Below, in pieces: positions 1 through 11,490 of a stretch of DNA of 64,000 nt. The stretch is taken from positions 2,232,001-2,296,000 of the forward strand of contig JAIUPT010000042.1 in assembly GCA_022315425.1 (NCBI GenBank). The letters run 5' to 3'. The stretch comes from Pseudevernia furfuracea (lineage: Eukaryota; Ascomycota; Lecanoromycetes; Lecanorales; Parmeliaceae). The number at the start of each line of letters is the position of its first letter. Position 1 is the first letter of the stretch. The notes beneath the pieces were generated by a model that was given only the letters and a program-made list of their open reading frames with translations, had not been told where the DNA came from and made no database searches. The translations under genes and the position numbers were made by a program.

Positions 1-20
1 TAAATGATGGCAATGTCGAG

Positions 21-1046
21 GTGCATGCTCACGCCGCATCGAAAGAGGACATTGAGCGACTTAGCAGGATACGAGGCTGGGACTTTGAGTTCGAGAAGAG
101 CATCTATGCGCCCGATAAATCATACGCTGTTGAAACATCTCGAGTCAGCGTTGATAGTTTCAATATGCAGACAAGGAAACACAAAGCCAGAGCGATCAGA
201 GCGCTCCTAGAGGAAAACCTACGCTTCGTGGTTTCTCTACAGGGTGTCGATGACATTCGAGACATTCGTTGGTGCAAGGGGTACAAAAAGCAAATTTACA
301 AAAAGGAAAGTGGCCTCATCATTGAGTTTCGTACCGCTCAGCAAGCCGACGAGGTCCTTAGTTCTAGCATATTTATTCGCGGCAAACCCTACACATGTCA
401 GTCCGTTGAACAGAAGCTTCTCCGGTGCGGAAGATGTCAAGCCTTCGGTCACAACAAAACATACTGTTTGTCTGCGCACCGATGCGGGAGGTGTGCGTTG
501 CGGCATGCTACGTCGGAATGCACTTCCAATATCAGACTGTGTGCCAATTGCCACGGCCCACATGCAGCTAAGGCCGCAGCGTGTCCAGCCAGAGAAGCTC
601 ACAAGCAGAGACTTCGATACACTTATCCTTCCTCGCCAGTAAGGGAAGAAGAGCATGGAGAACCAGATCCAGAATCACAGAGCCGAACAGTGGCCTTCAA
701 GCTACCATCGCCAAATCCAATGCCAATTACACCACATGATGAAGGAGAGATCAAGGTCGAGGAGGATGAGTGGCTCCAAAATAGCGGCCCTTTGCATCAA
801 CGAGGATACGCCAAGGCTGAAGGTGGTGAACTTACTCAGGAGATGAGCATTGCGCAAAATCACCATCCGGATTTTGGATTGATTCAGAGACAACTACAGG
901 ACCTTCGAAAGGTCGTCGAGCGACTCTCTGCTCCGCAGCATCGGCACCCGCAAAGAAGAAAGAGGGGAGCTGATGAAATGCCTATGGGTGGGCCATCATC
1001 AAATGCTCGGAAAGAAGCAAGGCGCGGGGAAAAAAAGCAGAGATAA
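21..1046 (+). CDS. LINE (Tad-like) ORF1 / Gag-like protein with three zinc knuckles
   Basis: The 341-residue reading frame has an RRM-like region (about residues 55-130) followed by three consecutive Cys-rich knuckles at about residues 137-190: CGRCQAFGHNKTYC, CGRCALRHATSEC and CANCHGPHAAKAAAC. This order is the hallmark of ORF1 from fungal non-LTR retrotransposons of the Tad type, whose product binds element RNA. The C-terminal part is acidic and then basic (RRKRGADE) and probably disordered. No reverse-transcriptase ORF2 follows; the next 540 bases are not coding. The copy is therefore either a 3'-truncated element or a retained gag-like gene. An in-frame ATG lies at position 21, but the window edge may cut the true 5' end. 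Family assignment is fairly sure; activity is unlikely. Confidence 0.7.
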   Translation: MHAHAASKEDIERLSRIRGWDFEFEKSIYAPDKSYAVETSRVSVDSFNMQTRKHKARAIRALLEENLRFVVSLQGVDDIRDIRWCKGYKKQIYKKESGLIIEFRTAQQADEVLSSSIFIRGKPYTCQSVEQKLLRCGRCQAFGHNKTYCLSAHRCGRCALRHATSECTSNIRLCANCHGPHAAKAAACPAREAHKQRLRYTYPSSPVREEEHGEPDPESQSRTVAFKLPSPNPMPITPHDEGEIKVEEDEWLQNSGPLHQRGYAKAEGGELTQEMSIAQNHHPDFGLIQRQLQDLRKVVERLSAPQHRHPQRRKRGADEMPMGGPSSNARKEARRGEKKQR

Positions 1047-1587
1047 TTGCTCAGTTCAAAATCGCAGCCGTCTGCCCGCTGACTGCGATACCTCGCCATA
1101 TGCCACTTCCAGGACGACGTACCCCATGTCAATTCTTCAGTATTAGCATCTGAAGGACGAGGCAGAGACATGCATTGGCTGTCAAGTTCTCGCTCACATG
1201 CCGCCGTGGGCGTGCCCACTCATCAATGTAACGCGCAGGCTCTGACGAAATTGCTAATGCCTGTTGGACTCGAGCCTTCATTATTCGCGTGGTACTTGTT
1301 CCTGCCGCTACAGGCAAAAGCATGTCTGTGGGATGTAGAATGATTCTACGGTGGCTTATAGGCGTCAAAACTTGCTTGCTTTCCTGGCACGCGTGGATCC
1401 TGAGCATCTTCATTCGCCAAAGCGGTTTTACATGATTCTCATCTCCGTGCTTTCCTACCTATATTAGAGCGGCTCTTGATTGAACCACAAATAAGAGATT
1501 TAAACCTAGTCAAGTCCTCGCACGTGATCAGATCAGACCCCAATATTGAGACGATTTCGGCTAAATTGCCAAGCCATATGTTCCTCA
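1047..1587. other. Non-coding stretch after LINE ORF1
   Basis: No reverse transcriptase, A-rich tail or target-site duplication could be seen here. Short open frames on both strands have no recognisable domain. It separates the LINE ORF1 from the 3' end of the minus-strand ankyrin locus. Confidence 0.5.
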
Positions 1588-3056
1588 TCAAAGACGTACT
1601 CCGTCGTTTCCAGCTTCGCACCCAGCTTCTAATAGAGTCTTGAGCTTAGCCCTGACGCGGTCTTTGAGCACGTAAGCTGGGTTGCGAATCCAGTCCTTGT
1701 TACCCCATTCATTGGCGCAATAGACGTACTCATCGTCATCAACTTTAGGGATGCACTCCTCGGCGCATGATGAGGCGTCACTGTCAGAATCAGAGGAGGA
1801 CGATTCGATTGGCATTGGCTGCTCTGCGGAAACACTGGACCCCCGTGATCGCACACCAGTTGGTTGCTCCCGATATCATCGGGAGAAGGCGTTGATCGGG
1901 ATGTGCCGGGGGGATGTGGAGGTTGTACGGGAGTCGAGCGTGCTCTCTCTTTCGTAGTAATCTTCTGCGTATCTATGGTCCTCTGTACTCCACATGCCAC
2001 GAAGCCACTCGTTGTTATCTACATTGGAAAAGGCTTCCTTGGCATACCAAAGGTATCTTAGGTCCACCCAATCGGAAAGACATGCAGGTGGGCTTAAAGC
2101 ACGATGCAAAGGCCCTCGTCCGGTCCTGTCCCTGGCATCTAGTCTGGCGCCTCCTTCAGTAAGGGCTCTTAGGCATCTCGCAACCTGCGGCTCACAGCCA
2201 GCTGTTGCGTAAAGCAGTGGCGTCTGTCTGCCCGAGGCAATTCTGCTCCTCGAGGTCCCAGCTAATGGAGAATAGATAATTTAATTGCATTTACCAAAGC
2301 GGAAGCGTGGGCGTCTCTCGTGTTGAACCCAACAAGGAGAACAAGCGGACCAGCACCAACGTACTGATCATCGACTCTATCAGTCATGCAGCCAATGGCC
2401 AGTGCTGGCTGTGTTATTGCCCCACAGTGCTCAAAGTTCTGCATTTTTTCCGTTGATATCCCACGCAACTCACACATGCTCGAATAAGCACGAGCAAAAT
2501 CGTCCCATATAGCCGTGATAACGTCTGTTGTGTGACCGCGACTATTGCATTCATAGGTACTAGCTCCGCTTTGAAGCAGAAGCCGAAAAATGTCAGAAGA
2601 TCCCGTGTACATGGCATACTGCAAAATTAGTCAGCAAAGACTCCGGCTTCGTCCATCTTGTGCCTGTACATACCTGGAGTAGCGAGATGTCTTGGGAGTC
2701 AAATTCTCGAGCGGACGCTGCTCCGAGATCGAATAGTGTCTGTATACCCCTGAGATCTTTTTTACGGATGCACTGGATGATCGCAGAATCATCCGGAATG
2801 ACATTGAAGGTGTTGATTTACCGAGAGATTGCAGGCCCACTCACCAGTCCGAACAATCGGACGCACAGTCCAAGGGTCCGTTCCATCGCCCGCGGCATGA
2901 ACGATATCTTAATCAGAGAGTTCGAATTGATGCCATCTTCGTTCGTTGAATCCCGTGGTGCTTCTCTGACTTGAAACGCGACTAGTCCTATGGGCGTGTG
3001 ACCATAGCGAAAAACTGTTGTTCGTAGCTTGGTAGTGACAGCAACCTCGGCGGGCT
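1588..3056 (-). pseudogene. Ankyrin-repeat protein gene, broken
   Basis: Minus-strand segments read as one ankyrin protein of a family common in filamentous ascomycetes: a segment at about 2790-2700 (IRKKDLRGIQTLFDLGA), then 2616-2265 (YAMYTGSSDIFRLLLQSGA) after a gtatgt...gcag intron, then about 2245-2100 (TPLLYATAGCEPQVARCL...GARLDARDRTGRG), then an acidic C-terminal tail to 1588. At least two lesions break it. A TGA stop at 1876-1878 interrupts a frame that stays open on both sides, and a 4-bp tandem duplication (TCTGTCTG, 2223-2230) shifts the frame inside a repeat. The putative intron at about 2280-2248 would be only 33 nt, too short to trust. The TGA could come from CGA by one C-to-T change. 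Ankyrin identity is firm; exon limits are approximate. Confidence 0.6.
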
Positions 3057-3537
3057 TTGACAGGCCTTATGTTTCATCCGAGGATTCGAAGCCTTGTCTA
3101 GGCTCGTCAAGATAGAGATCAAATCGAGATGACAAGGTACCTTGAGTTCTCGCGATTCGGCGCTTTCGAATTGCCTTTAGAGACCCTTCAAGATATATAA
3201 GTGCAGCAATTCGTCGACTTCAAAGCACAACCACTCAGACCACTGTGAGCAGAAAAAGTCGGAGAGAACAGGATTTTCGTATTCGTACTTTTGAGAAGCA
3301 GTGTGTCAAAGCGTAAAAACAAGAAACTTTAGCAATCCGAATAGTGATGCAATTGACTCCGCTCTCAAATCCTCCCCAGTGATTGGGCCAATCGCTTGAC
3401 AGACTGCTGATGTAGTTCTTGAGACTAGATTAAGTTCTCTATCTTCGCTGTTATTATTTCCGTGGTCTGTGAGCTGAAGAGGGGAGATACTCATCCTCTC
3501 TCCAGGTCTATGAGAATGCAGTTCTACATGGGAAGAG
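3057..3537. other. Region without an assignable gene
   Basis: Upstream of the ankyrin locus. It could hold its missing 5' exon, since an AG acceptor-like site lies near 3057, but no start or conserved domain is visible. Confidence 0.4.
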
Positions 3538-3867
3538 CTACGAGCTATGCTCGATCCGTTGGAATGGAGTTGTAAATATTGAGAAGTCAAAGTCCAGATT
3601 GAAATCTGATAAGGGAAAGTCGTTGTCGTTTGCGCTTTGCGCAGTAGGAACATATGGAGTGATGCTGCTTGTCTGCTGCAAAAGCGGGCTAGGATTTCCA
3701 GTGCGCGTGGCCTCGATACGTCGCCTGGATGGAGTCGGCATAAGTGACCCACGTCGCGGTGAGAACGACGGACTGTTGTTTTCGAGCAAAGTTTCCCGTA
3801 ATCCGCTGTTCACTTGGTTTTGCTTAATATCATCGAAGAATGCCGGGTTTGAGAATACATTTACGTG
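3538..3867 (-). CDS. Hypothetical protein, C-terminal exon, unrecognised
   Basis: The minus-strand frame is open from about 3867 to the stop at 3538 and begins after a TGA, so an upstream exon would be needed; no ATG lies in the frame before codon use begins. The peptide is rich in Ser, Pro and Thr with basic clusters (SPRRGSL, PSRRRIEA) and ends in an acidic/aromatic tail (DFNLDFDFSIF) that resembles a short activation segment. No domain was recognised. It may be the last exon of a regulatory protein or a chance frame; coding status is unsure. Confidence 0.25.
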   Translation of the reverse strand, partial: HVNVFSNPAFFDDIKQNQVNSGLRETLLENNSPSFSPRRGSLMPTPSRRRIEATRTGNPSPLLQQTSSITPYVPTAQSANDNDFPLSDFNLDFDFSIFTTPFQRIEHSS

Positions 3868-3869
3868 GT

Positions 3870-6648
3870 TTCATGCGTCGCTCGAATCGGTATTTCCAGA
3901 CTGGTGACAGGAGACAGTGGAGAGCAAGTCCAGACTGACTGGCCTTTCGGTATTATGAGTTGCTTTCTCGACACCAACTGGAACCGGGGAAGTCTGACGA
4001 TGTGCTGGTAGAAAGCAAGTCGGTTCCGGGCCATGTCGTGGTGATACCAAGGCTCTAATGTACGGTGGGAGGACTAACATGCATCCTCGCGTTGGCCTAT
4101 GTCAAGGAGAGTGCCGTTCACATACCAGGGGAGGACACTAGCGGCCCCTTTCGTCTTTTCGGTGCCCGCTCGAGCCATTCTTGCTCAAATAGATGACCTC
4201 GATACACGAAGGTGGTATCCTTTCCGAGTTTTTGACGCTTTCTTTGGAAAAATAGCATCGTCGCCAAGTCCTGATCGTTTATATACTCTTTGAGGCTCCA
4301 CTTGTTGAATTGATACTTCAGCTGTTTCTCTCTATTGATGAACTGTTAGAAACTCGATCCCCAAGGTGATTGTAAGGATCTCTTACGTAGCCAAGAAATT
4401 GTCTCCTCGTGCCATTGTCTCTATTGTTTCCTAGCGAGATAGGTTATCATCCAAGTAGAAACTCTCGAGTTTTTGGCGCCGAGCATTCCAAACGGCTTCG
4501 CTGATCTGCGATGCGCGTGGAGCCTGCATGATGGCTCGCGGCTTTGCTTGATTACCGCGGGAAGAAATTTTCAGAATGTCAGGGACTACTCGCGGAAGAG
4601 AAGGTCAAAAGACGAGGTGGGGTTGGAACCTTTCAATGCGAACGCCTCGTTGCCTGCAACAGGATATATCACGTTTTCATTGGCTCGTTGAGTACTCATT
4701 TTTCCCTTGTTTACCAGACCCTACCGCTTTCGACTGATGAACAAAAAGCCCAAAGCAGTCGACTTTTGAGGAAGGTTGAAGCGAATGTTTGGGCATGTCG
4801 ACACGAGCGTGGGTATCAAAAAGGAAAATAAGTCGAATCCCACACAGCTCATCCGTCAATCAATAGAACAAGAAGTCCATAAAACGATTCGAGTTCACCA
4901 GGCAGACGTGGCCTCTCAGGCGTACATAAGAACATGCAATTCCATCTCAGGACTCTTCTCTAGAATCTTTCCTGCTAGTTTCCAGTCACAGCAAGAAAGC
5001 AAGGCCGAGTGAACCTCCTTTTCCATTCCTTCGCTTTGGGCCCAACATCTCCAGAGTCTTAACGTCTTGAAGAAAACCCTAACTACTGGCATGTCGGACT
5101 AATACAGTGAAACCGAATACTCGAAACAAGGCATGACAGATCAAAAGACCGGCGGAGGCTGGGAAAAGAACTCATTAGGAGTAAAGGTAAAAATTAGCTT
5201 GGTATGTTGTTCCCCATGAACGATGCAGCCTTTGACCGGAAGCAATCCAGCGATGGGTCCAGGAGTCGAATGACGATGCGCCGTGGAATGCAGTTGATTA
5301 TCTCCAAATGACTAGTTTTGCAAAGGAGGAGCAGACAGGTGAAGGAAAGATCAGCATAAATGGCGCCGCAGCCGGCTCTAAGCTAAGACCTCCGCTTCAA
5401 GAAAGTAGAGGTCTGCATGGAGATCTTTGACAGCACGAAGTACGGTTGAATTTAATGCTGGAGGTTGGACGGAGATTTTACCGCTACTGGTGTGCTTTCG
5501 CCGTCTTCATCGTAGCTGTGGTTGGCGTCGAGCCACATGGAATGCGAGGAAGGGTTTGATGTGAGCTGTTCAATTCGAGTATCGCGGTGGCAATGATGCC
5601 TGTTTGAAACCCTGGGATAGACCCAGCGGCAGATTGAATGATTGTTATTGCCAACAAATATATGGGAGTACTGTAGTACCAGTCCCTATCACACGCATGT
5701 CCCATGTCGCCCAACCACCCCACGCATCTGCCTATCCGCCCTTGTTTGCGTTATGTACACGCACAGCCGTTCATTTACGACTAATGGATACCGGTACAGG
5801 AGACTCACATCAGAGCCCGAGCAATGATCGGCTGGAAAAGAGTTGGATTTCCACACATCATCCAATAGACAATTGAGAGCTGAACGACAGCCTGTTGACC
5901 GTGTTTCAATGATGCCTTTGCCTCGTGTTTTCGTCTAGTCTCCTCTGTGTCTCCCAGCCTGAGATCAGGACAGAAAAACTGTAAGTCTCCATCCAGCCCC
6001 AGCCCAGTGCATCTAAACTGCTTTTGCAACATGTCGAGTTGGATTGACAAGCTCATAACACTCGAAGGAAAGAGCGATACCATTCGTAGCACTTCAAACC
6101 ATTTTCTGCAACGACAACGTCAGTCATAGCATCCTCAAACTCGTCGTTTGACTACCTTTTGTCGACAAGAACTTCGTCCCGAATAACATCTGGGAGCCCC
6201 CCCCCGTCCCCAGATAGTCATATGAAGAGCGGTACGTTTCGTCATTATAGGATCTCATAATGATTCTTGGCGATGGAAAGACCCAACAAGTAGTAGCAGT
6301 AGTAGTGGCCAAATCAAAGCAGGTCGAGACATTCAAATGTTTGCGCCTTGGTGATGCTGCGAGTCGTACAATTGGATTGCCGGCGTGATAGCGCGCTGCC
6401 CAGACCTCTCCTCTTGCCCAGAATGTCCTTGGGGAGTTGGGTTAGTACGAGTGTGACCGAACAGAGAACGTTGTCGTGGCTTCGTCTCCTGCTATATCTA
6501 GCTGAGCTGCAATTGTAGAATTAAGACGCACACAAGTCGCGACACATGAGGGAAAGCTTGCAACATCCGAGGTGTTCATATCCAGGACCGCAAAACCACC
6601 ATGATCTCCGTATGCTCAAGCACTCTGCTCATTCGTTTGTCTCGTCAC
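3870..6648. other. 2.8 kb without a recognised gene
   Basis: Several short frames occur on both strands but none shows a conserved domain or a convincing exon chain. On the minus strand, 5723-5484 contains a hydrophobic run (YLLAITIIQSAAGSIPGF) that could be a membrane exon, and 6092-5805 is open but unrecognised. A CCCCCCCC tract lies at 6197-6205 and a GTAGTAGCAGTAGTAGTGG triplet run near 6290. Confidence 0.4.
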
Positions 6649-7942
6649 TCATCTAATGTGCCCGAAGCTCCCTTTTGGGTCTGGGTCGTCATCCATTTCC
6701 TCACTTTGCTCGTTGCTTTCGTCATCCGTGTCGTCGTCGCCCTGGCCCGAACTCGAGTCATGGTTCACTCCACCAGATCCTTCACTCGTCATGTCAACGA
6801 GCATGTTTGCCTTCAACCTTCCACCCTTGAAATTTCCACCCTGCGCTTCATTCCTCTGCACTTCACTCTTTTTCTCCTCCTCGATTCCATCCCTTGCGTG
6901 ATCCTCCACAATATTGGCCATCAGCGTCTTCTTCGCCGTTCTGCCTTCTAACTTCCAACCTCTCCTCCTCCATTCCGCCTGCTCTTTTGTATTCAACATC
7001 AACGTGTTGCCCTCCGGTCTTGTTTCAACTGATAAGTACTTCGCCCCTGTGGCTCTGGCAATGTTCTCAGCTAGTTCGATGTCTTTGGTGTAGCCGATAG
7101 TGAGGGTCTCGATGCCGATCATTCTCGCCAGGGCTTCGGGGATACAAGCGTGTACATTCGTGGTGGAGTTTGAAAAGAGTTCTTCGGCGAAGTAGAGGTT
7201 TGGATTGTGGAGGTCCCAGATATCGCCGCCGTCGACGCCGGGGAGATAGACTGAAAGGGCTGTGGGAGAAATCAGGATGGCTGAATGAAAAGGCTGGGTT
7301 GGCAGCTTACACTGGAGATCTTGATTGGTGACAAGGAGGTTGATGGTGCGGATAACTGCAGGGATGAGTAGTCAGCAGACCAAGGTCAATTGAGGGAACT
7401 GGGGGGATTCATTTACTGAGGCGGGTAGTCTTTGTCTCAAGTCGCTTCAAAATGTCCATCAATTGTAGCCGATGCTCTTGAATTTCGTCTTCTTCCGTGC
7501 CCGCCATATCTTCAATGCTCCGCAGGATGCCATGTATGTTCCCTCTCCCAGCCTGGATACTGACTCCGTAGGCCCAGCCGATCTCAAGATGACGTATGGC
7601 TCTTCTATTGCGCTCGCCGATATCAAGCAGCCAGTAGAAGATGTCGTTGTTATCCTCGGCGTAGGCAATGATCTTGTTTCCGCCATAGAAGATGGGGGTG
7701 GCTTCGGTGTTTATGAGGCGGCAGGTGCGGAGGAAAGAGGCATTTGTCGGTGCAATCCTGGCCGCGTCGCTGCCGTACACGAGACCTTCTTGACGTGAGT
7801 CAGCATACCAGCTGCTCGGAGCACCCTTGGAGTAATCGTGCTTCGGTTCTCTTGATATGGCAAGGAGTTCATGGCTGGGTAGGGCAAAGACGTGAGAGTA
7901 GACGAGGCAGCGAACCTCGGCACAGAGACCAAGGAAGGTTGG
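6649..7942 (-). CDS. 2EXR/F-box-like fungal protein (first exon not found)
   Basis: Three minus-strand exons join in phase: 7942-7417, 7355-7311 and 7259-6649, with introns of 61 and 51 nt having GTAAAT/CTGCAG and GTAAGC/CCACAG borders. The total is 1,182 nt, an exact number of codons. The protein shows the motif order of a large fungal family of unknown function: FLGLCAEVRCLVYSHV, then SFLRTCRLINTEATPIFYGG, then a leucine-rich middle. The end is acidic and low-complexity (DDDTDDESNEQSEEMDDD). Members resemble the N-terminal part of F-box proteins. The exon at 7942 starts right after a ccatag acceptor, so a short first exon carrying the ATG lies upstream; an ATG near 8034 is a candidate but no good donor was found. 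Biochemical role unknown. Confidence 0.65.
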
Positions 7943-8863
7943 CTATGGAAGATTGCATGAATTGTTAGCGGTTGCTGCCAGGCGTTTGTTGGGGAGCGCG
8001 AGAGTCGAGCGTTGGTGTTGGGGGGCCCACCATGGTTCTGTGGAATGACACTCGGTATGAGTTTAGGGACTGGAATTTATGAAGGTAGCACCGGGCTGAC
8101 CATGATTTCCTCCTCTGCTGTGGTGAATTTATATTGTTTTTTTCTTTTCTTTTTTCTTTTTCCTTTCTTACTTTTGGTTCAAGAAGGGCGGAGAGGTAAT
8201 GTTTATGTTTGTGTGTAACTACCAGTAAGTGTTCTAGAACGGCGGGACATAAGAGGATTAAATTGAACGGACGCTTGAGGTATGTAAGGTAAGGTAGTCA
8301 TGACTGTACTAGACTACTAGTACGTAAGATAAGGTACCTTTACTTTATGCAACGTCTTGGCATGCACATATGGGATACGGCACTTGTTGTACCGAGATCC
8401 AGCCGAGCATAACTTGAGTCTTTACGACCTTAGGTTAGCAGGAGCAGTATACTTTAGCCTTCGCTGTTAACGGATGAAAATGGACCGAGTCACCGAGTCA
8501 CCAAGCAAACTGCTCTCTAATAATAAGGGTTAAGTTAGTAATAATGGAAGATAATAAACATTATAAAGTCGAGAGTTAAATAAGATACGGAGTATGGTAT
8601 GTATCTAGTTCCTCATAATAATAATCATCATCGTCACAACCATCCATCAATTGACCCCGACCACTGGACTATACTCCTGTAAGGAAGTACCTTTCTACCC
8701 ATCAACATGTCAAAGCGTACCTTACTGACTGCTGAGTGCTGACTGGTGCTGACTGCCTAAAACAGGATCAGGCTGTGAGGGAACGGAATAAGCTCGACTT
8801 TTAGCTCGCGGAACTTCCCTCCCATGACATCTGGACGCTTTGGCCCTCAGCAAAACATCAATC
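7943..8863. other. Divergent intergenic region between 2EXR-like gene and MFS gene
   Basis: This holds the unidentified first exon of the minus-strand gene and the promoter of the MFS transporter. A pyrimidine-rich run lies at 8131-8175 and short AT-rich segments at about 8515-8600. No other gene is visible. Confidence 0.5.
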
Positions 8864-11490
8864 ATGAGTATGTCTCCAGCGAGCCTCTTCAACCCATATC
8901 AATCCCCTCCACTCCCATTCAAATCTGACAAACCATGAGTGAGACTATACCGCTGATGATGGCGACTAGACGCAGAATATGCTCTGGCCGAAGGGATCAG
9001 TCAAAACAACAATCAAAGTCAAGAATATCAGAGAGGGCAAACTGCAGCCCTGGAGGGCCATGATGCAGATATACCTACCGAAACACACTCCTTTGCCTCC
9101 ACTGAAGCTTTTACCACGCCCACCCAGGAATCCCACCCAATTTTTCCCTCTCACGCGCCTTCCACAGCGCTACCTGAAAGCCACAATGCTCCCGCGACTG
9201 CCGAGACACAGTCTTTAGCATCTACCACTGATGCATTCTCAGAAGCCCCTGAACAACCCTCCGCTTCCGCTGCGCCTGTAGCAGCAGCATCCAGCCTCTC
9301 TCCCCAACCCCAACATGCCGGTATACCTGTATCTAGTCAATTTCCTCCCGCCGGCCTAGCGCCTTCGACAATATCACAATGGGCTCCGGAAAAGGGCTCA
9401 TCGGCACCCCCTGGAGATCAGGTGGCAACAGGTAGAACCCTACCAGTAGCACTTGGCGGAATAGGGTCAATGGGCTCTGAGAAGGCTCTGACACCGGGAC
9501 CGGAGAAGAGAGATAATTTGATAGCCCCTGGGGTAGCGTCAGGCTCCGCAGCAGAAGCCCCATTATCATCAGCGCCAGAGGCAATCTCATCAACGAGCCC
9601 CGAGATCGTAACAGGTACGCCATCTAGGGCAACAATGTCAACAAAGCCTGGAGCAATACCAGCATCAATCCCAGAAACAGCCCCATACTCTGCACCAGAA
9701 GCAACACCATCAACAGGTCCCGAGAGAGTACCCGAATCAGCTCCTGAAGTAGCTACATCCTCTGTTGCCGAAGCAGCCTATACTATAGATCCAGAAAAGG
9801 TGCCTACCTCGACAGTTCCGGCGCCAAATGGAAAAGGGTCACCCGCGAGCTCCAACCTGGAGAAAGAGGTCGATCTTGAAGCGGGCCATGGCAGCGAAGA
9901 TTCAGACAAAAAACAGCCAGAGACAACAAAACCGGAAGCGGATCCAAACATAGTGGATTGGGATGGACCAGATGATCCCCAAAATCCCGTAAATTGGTCG
10001 GAAAAGTTGAAGTGGGCCAACGTTGCGGTCATCGCATCCATCACCTTCTTAACGCAAGTGACACTCCAAGTCTCTTCCATCGAGTACAAGATGTTAATAT
10101 AAAACAGTCCCTTGGCCTCTTCCATGCTCGCACCTGCAGTTCCCGAAGTCATGACAGAGTTCAAATCCACCAACCAAGAACTCGCCTCTTTCGTTGTTTC
10201 TGTCTACATTCTTGGTTATGCCTTCGGTCCCATAACTATCGCCCCACTTTCCGAGCTATATGGTCGTGTCCCGGTCTACCACGTTTGCAACGTCCTTTTC
10301 ATAGTCTTCACCATCGCATGCGCTGTATCGTCTAATCTCAATATGCTCATCGGCTGGCGTTTCCTTCAAGGAACTTTTGGTTCGTGCCCATTGACCATTG
10401 GTGGAGGCACGATATCAGATATGATCATTCAGCAGAAGCGAGGAGGTGTTATGGCTATCTGGGCTCTGGGTCCTTTAATGGGGCCTGTTATTGGACCTGT
10501 AGCCGGTGGATACCTAGCTCAAGCAAAAGGATGGCGGTGGATCTTCTGGGTCATTGCTATGGCAGTAAGCTTGTACGACCGCGGCCAAGGTGGTTATCTT
10601 ACTAAAAATCTTTAGGCCGGCGTGATTACAATCTCTGCCTTCTTTTCACTTCGAGAATCATACCCTCCCATCCTCCTCGAGCGCAAGGCGAAAAAGCTAC
10701 GAAAAGAGACCGGCAATGAAAACCTCAAATCCAAATTAACGTCTCCTCTTAGCCCAGCGGCTCTCTTCAAAGTTTCCATCGTTCGACCCATGAAGATGCT
10801 CTTTTTTTCGCCTATCGTTCTGGCGTTGTCAACTTACATGGCTGTGGTCTATGGTTATCTATATCTTCTCTTCACTACAATTACAGAGGTCTACGAAAAT
10901 CAATACCATTTCAGTCAGGGCACTGTTGGTCTTACCTACCTCGGCATTGGAGTTGGGTCGTTGTTTGGGGTGGTTATCTTTGGCATTGCGAGCGACAGGA
11001 TTTTGAAGGCAAAGTCGAAGACTGGAGAGATGAAGGCGGAGTACCGACTTCCGCCTATGATTCCTGGGTCTTTTATCATACCCATTGGCCGTGAGTTCTC
11101 GCCGCTGTATGCTAGATGTGGTTCACTAACGTACGTGCAGTGTTCCTGTATGGATGGACAGCAGATAAGCACGTCTTTTGGATAGCTCCTATCATCGGTA
11201 CTGGCATGGTCGGGCTTGGCCTCCTCGCTACGTTCATGCCCATCCAAACCTACCTCGTTGACGCCTTCACCATCTACGCCGCCTCCGCCCTAGCGGCCAA
11301 CACCGTCCTACGTTCCCTCGTCGGTGCATTGTTACCGCTGGCTGGGCAAAAGATGTACGCAACACTTGGCCTTGGGTGGGGAAACTCCCTACTGGCATTC
11401 ATTGCAATTGCTATGTGTCCTATACCGGTTATCTTCTACAGGTATGGTGAAAGGATAAGGAAGAATCCGAGGTTTCAGATCAAACTTTAA
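8864..11490 (+). CDS. MFS transporter, DHA1-like drug:H+ antiporter type, with long disordered N-terminus
   Basis: Five exons join to 2,370 nt (789 residues): 8864-8867, 8970-10053, 10108-10564, 10616-11090 and 11141-11490. The first exon is only ATGA, followed by a perfect GTATGT donor. Residues 1 to about 330 are Pro/Ser/Thr/Ala/Glu-rich and built from loose repeats of the type APEA-ISSTSPE. The transporter core starts at NPVNWSEKLKWANV, with FVVSVYILGYAFGP, a motif-A-like GRVPVYHV loop, GWRFLQGTFGSCP and WRWIFWVI, then a second half with a YLVDAFTIYAASALAANT segment. This matches 12-TM fungal DHA1 transporters that export drugs or metabolites; substrate cannot be read. The second intron appears to use a GC donor (gcaagt). 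Extended N-termini occur in the family, but about 330 residues is unusually long. Confidence 0.85.

Noticed and set aside
6601..6951. Plus-strand 116-codon hydrophobic frame
   Set aside because: Antisense to the acidic C-terminal exon of the 2EXR-like gene.
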